From: Mantis religiosa
Lineage: Eukaryota; Arthropoda; Insecta; Mantodea; Mantidae
Direction of reading: 5' to 3'
Length of the DNA: 64,000 nt
Assembly: GCA_030765055.1 (NCBI GenBank)
Contig: CM060953.1
Location: 72,021,902 to 72,085,901, forward strand
The position numbers and the translations under genes are program-made. The notes beneath the pieces are model-generated. The model was not told the origin of the DNA. It saw only the letters and a program-made list of their open reading frames with translations, and did not search any database. Shown one piece after another: positions 61,153 through 64,000 of this stretch. Position 1 is the first letter of the stretch. Each line of letters opens with the position of its first letter.

Positions 61153-62774
61153 TGCGGCATACCCGCATGTCAGATTTCAATTGGTTGGTGTTTACTTTTG
61201 ATTTGGGTTCTAATTGGAGCTATGAGATCTCTTATCCTCAGGTGAATGGTTGTAGGAAATGGATTTGTTGTTTGTTGGCTGCTCAGTTGTCTCAATAATA
61301 TACTGGTTCGTTGCAAAAATGATTTAGTTTAATTTTCACTAAGTTCGTTGATTCAGATTGATTGGTAGCGGTGACCACCTGTTACTAAACTTCCTAACAG
61401 AATTCTCTTACTTCTTTATACGGCGAATACTTTGCTATTATAAACTTCTTCTGCTGCCTCTCTTACGCTGGTTGCGTTATTCTTGACTTCCCTACATTTC
61501 GGACTTAGAAATCTTTACTACTTCTTCTTCACGCGCACTAGCACATCCTTCCCCTCGTAGTATGACTGTTGAAGTGATTTTCTCTTACGCTGATTGCGTT
61601 ATTCTTGACTTCCCTACATTTCGGACTTAGAAATCTTTGCTACTTCTTCTTCACGCGCACTAACACATCCTTCCCCTCGTAGTATGACTGTTGAAGTGAT
61701 TTTTCTACATTTCGGACTTAGAAATCTTTACTACTTCTTCTTCGCGCGCACTAACACATCTTTCCCCTCGTAGTATGACTGTTGAAGTGATTTACATTTC
61801 GGACTTAGAAATCTTTCCTACTTCTTCTTCACGCGCACTAACACATCTTTCCCCTCGTAGTATGACTGTAGAAGTGATTTTCTCTTACGCTGGTTGCGTT
61901 ATTCTTGACTTCCCTACATTTCGGACTTAGAAATCTTTGCTACTTCTTCTTCACGCGCACTAACACATCCTTCCCCTCGTAGTATGACTGTTGAAGTGAT
62001 TTTCTCTTACGCTGGTTGCGTTATTCTTGACTTCCCTACATTTCGGACTTAGAAATCTTTGCTACTTCTTCTTCACGCGCACTAACACATCCTTCCCCTC
62101 GTAGTATGACTGTTGAAGTGATTTTTCGTCTACTCTGCGATTCAGTTCGTACTTTATTCTGATCCCCACCCTAACTCTTATCACATGACCAAAATAACTC
62201 ACCCTTCTCCCATTTCTCAAATCTTACATTATTATTGGTTTCTTATTTTATTTCGATTTTTCTTTATTGGTTAGCAAAACTCATCGAACTCATTGACGTT
62301 ACATCCCACCGTGAGTGGGGTCACGCCTACCCTGGGCTCTTTGTAACGGTATACATCGTTATCACCTCAGCAAAGTAAATCCTTTTAGGTCTTACGCTTG
62401 ACCGCATCTTGAAAACCTTATTGTTCCTACACATTCTTGGTTATAGTTCTCAGACATTGAACCTTTCCTTAAACAAAGAGGCTAACGGTCACCTCTTCCT
62501 GTCTCCCCGACTTGTGTTCAGCTTTTACAGAAATATTTTCTCTCCCTTACATGGATTCTAGCATGTTAGTTGTCTTAAATTATATTCTTCCCATCTTATT
62601 CTTAATTAAACCGCTATTTTAATCATTACTCTAATTTCATTCTAATTTCATATTAATATAACAATATTTTATATTAGTTTAGCAAAGCATTTTCATTAAT
62701 TTATCTTCTTTTTTAATTCTCGTGATTTCAATTAATTCGCCACCTCCTAATCGCTGTCTGATACTGCGGTTACA
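61153..62774 (-). repeat. 5' LTR, 1,622 bp, six internal units
   Basis: Same as the 3' LTR except for four additional tandem units. GGACTTAG anchors are at 61,501, 61,623, 61,714, 61,801, 61,923 and 62,045 (intervals 122, 91, 87, 122, 122). The excess over the 3' LTR is exactly 422 bp, i.e. 122+91+87+122. Confidence 0.93.
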
Positions 62775-62778
62775 ATAC

Positions 62779-63297
62779 CCAGCACTGGTTACCCTCAGTG
62801 TTAACGGCTGGTTAACACTCCATGCCAATACGATCATCGGATTCTTAGAAGTAGGAAGAGCTACCAAGGATACTCTGGGGTAGTAACTGGCATTACATCA
62901 TACTTCATACTACACTCTGCTAAGTTAAGGAGCATCTGGCCTAGTTACTGTTAGACGGATGAGTGGTCAGCCGTGCCCCTCCCGACTGCAATACCTGGCC
63001 GTCTCTATTGCCATACACCTAACTTCTTCCGACCTGTCGCTTATTGGTACTGCCTTTCTTCATGGTCTGGCAAGCGGCCGTCCAAACTGAGCAACATTGG
63101 GCATGGTCACCGCATGAATGAGTATGTATCCCGACAGCAACACCTGCTCGCACCAATTGCAGAAATATGTAGAAGCCACCTAACACCATCATTGCTACGT
63201 CAGACGCCTTCACAAATTGCATTATCTTTTATATCGCAATATCCAGGGACTATTTTCCTCCGCTCGGGTTAACTCAGGCGACTTACTCTCTCTTCTA
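62779..63297 (+). repeat. Repeat H, copy 2, right part
   Basis: It continues the repeat after the retrotransposon: GCCAATACGATCATCGG, GTAGGAAGAGCTACC, GGCAAGCGGCCGTCC, AACATTGGGCATGGTCACCGC, and CGGGTTAACTCAGGCGA all have counterparts at 46,465-47,165 once the SINE there is removed. Confidence 0.8.
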
Positions 63298-64000
63298 GCT
63301 GGTGTGACGGGAGCAATATGAGCGTGAAAACACCACACCCAGCTAAGGGCAACGACTGCCATTTACGACAGAAGCCCAGGCAAGGAACCTTCAATGCCGA
63401 GAAACCTAAACAACTACACATAGGTGCATTATAAACTTGTGAACGGTATAATATATGTTTGACTATGCAGACATTAGTAAAGTTTTCTAAAGTAGATATG
63501 ATAATCTGCTGCTCCGTTAGAATCACAGACAAATGTAACACTAATTTTATCGTAGAAAAACAAATGTAGATTCATGACCTTGGATAATTGTTTTTAAAAC
63601 TTCTTCAAGTTCCGGGGAAAACAAGCAGTACATGGGAAAAACCCAATTAACGCTTTGTATAGCGATAATAGCTTTGGTATTATGACTTCTGGTCTGATAA
63701 TAATTAATAAACAAATTAAATTCAGCAATTACAACACAAGTCAGATCAACTTTGAGATTTAATGATAAATTTTTAAAGCAAAATAAAGCAAAGATGGGTT
63801 TATCTTTATGAAAAGTAAAATCTTTAAGATAGGTTTATCCTTTCTTTATACAATTTTTCTATTGTAAATTCACTGTAGTGTGTATTGACAGTGGAAGTGC
63901 ACAAGGGTATAACTAAACATCACTTAAATATAATTCTTTGAATTTCGTAGATGATAAGAAGTATATAAGTACAATTACTGAGGGGATTTTGGTTAAGAAT
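63298..64000. other. Spacer
   Basis: No gene or repeat recognised to the end of the window. Confidence 0.4.

Larger units (their letters stand above)
54983..62774 (-). mobile_element. Ty3/Gypsy-type LTR retrotransposon, internally deleted, 7.8 kb
   Basis: Two LTRs (54,983-56,182 and 61,153-62,774) start TGTAACCGCAGTATC and end GGGTATGCCGCA in element orientation. The target duplication ATAC is at 54,979-54,982 and 62,775-62,778. Read on the minus strand the order is LTR, primer-binding site, gag, protease, start of the RT region, then directly the integrase C-terminus and the LTR. Most of RT, all RNase H and the integrase core are missing (junction near 57,765). The pol order that remains (PR first, IN last) and the 4-bp duplication fit Metaviridae (Ty3/Gypsy). 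No env-like frame is seen in the 1 kb between integrase and the 3' LTR. Few LTR-LTR substitutions (about ten by eye) mean the insertion is young. Confidence 0.93.

Noticed and set aside
61441..62140. CRISPR-like or satellite array
   Set aside because: The repeated units are contiguous, inside an LTR, and shared with the other LTR in lower number; no spacers.

Overview
The window is nuclear DNA of an animal, most likely an insect with a large, repeat-rich genome (a cockroach, termite or similar polyneopteran would fit; this is an inference from AT-rich base composition, the transposon families and an arthropod-type TCAGT initiator, not a database match). Only one convincing host gene is present. 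The rest is transposon fossils, tRNA-derived SINEs, microsatellites and AT-rich spacer.

Layout. 0-17 kb: a transposase fragment at 0.9 kb, a GC-rich retro-repeat at 4.6 kb, the 3' end of a LINE nested in an older AT-rich repeat (7.1-8.9 kb), an inverted-repeat element (9.8 kb), SINEs at 10.3 and 11.5 kb, and a nearly identical 1,284-bp tandem duplication (13.6-16.2 kb). 17.1-18.6 kb: a compact, intronless-looking gene for a secreted PDGF/VEGF-like cystine-knot protein. Its textbook core promoter carries a GC box, a cAMP response element, a TATA-like box and an initiator, and leaves a predicted leader of only 7 nt. 19.2-19.8 kb: a 587-bp AAT/ATT palindrome. 20-33 kb: AT-rich repeats, SINEs, an inverted GC-rich retro-repeat, an old solo LTR (27.4-28.5 kb) and a 1.4-kb compound tetranucleotide array (30.8-32.3 kb).

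33-46 kb: a tyrosine-recombinase-like fragment, a TIR element with a dead Myb/SANT-like gene, a 140-bp-arm hairpin at 35.6 kb, a LINE 3' end, a complete but dead Tc1-type transposon with IR/DR ends (38,635-40,213), further transposase and LINE remnants and SINEs. 46-64 kb: an older repeat (H) present twice. One copy is interrupted by a SINE and the other by a young Ty3/Gypsy-type LTR retrotransposon (54,983-62,774, minus strand, 4-bp ATAC target duplication).

The retrotransposon keeps an intact gag and a canonical-looking -1 ribosomal frameshift signal leading into protease. It has lost the reverse transcriptase, RNase H and most of the integrase. Its two LTRs are almost identical in sequence but differ by exactly four internal tandem units (422 bp). 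The most notable items are the cystine-knot gene and its promoter, the frameshift signal, the LTR repeat expansion, the hairpin at 35.6 kb and the AAT/ATT palindrome. All coordinates and similarities were worked out by eye; no database search was possible.
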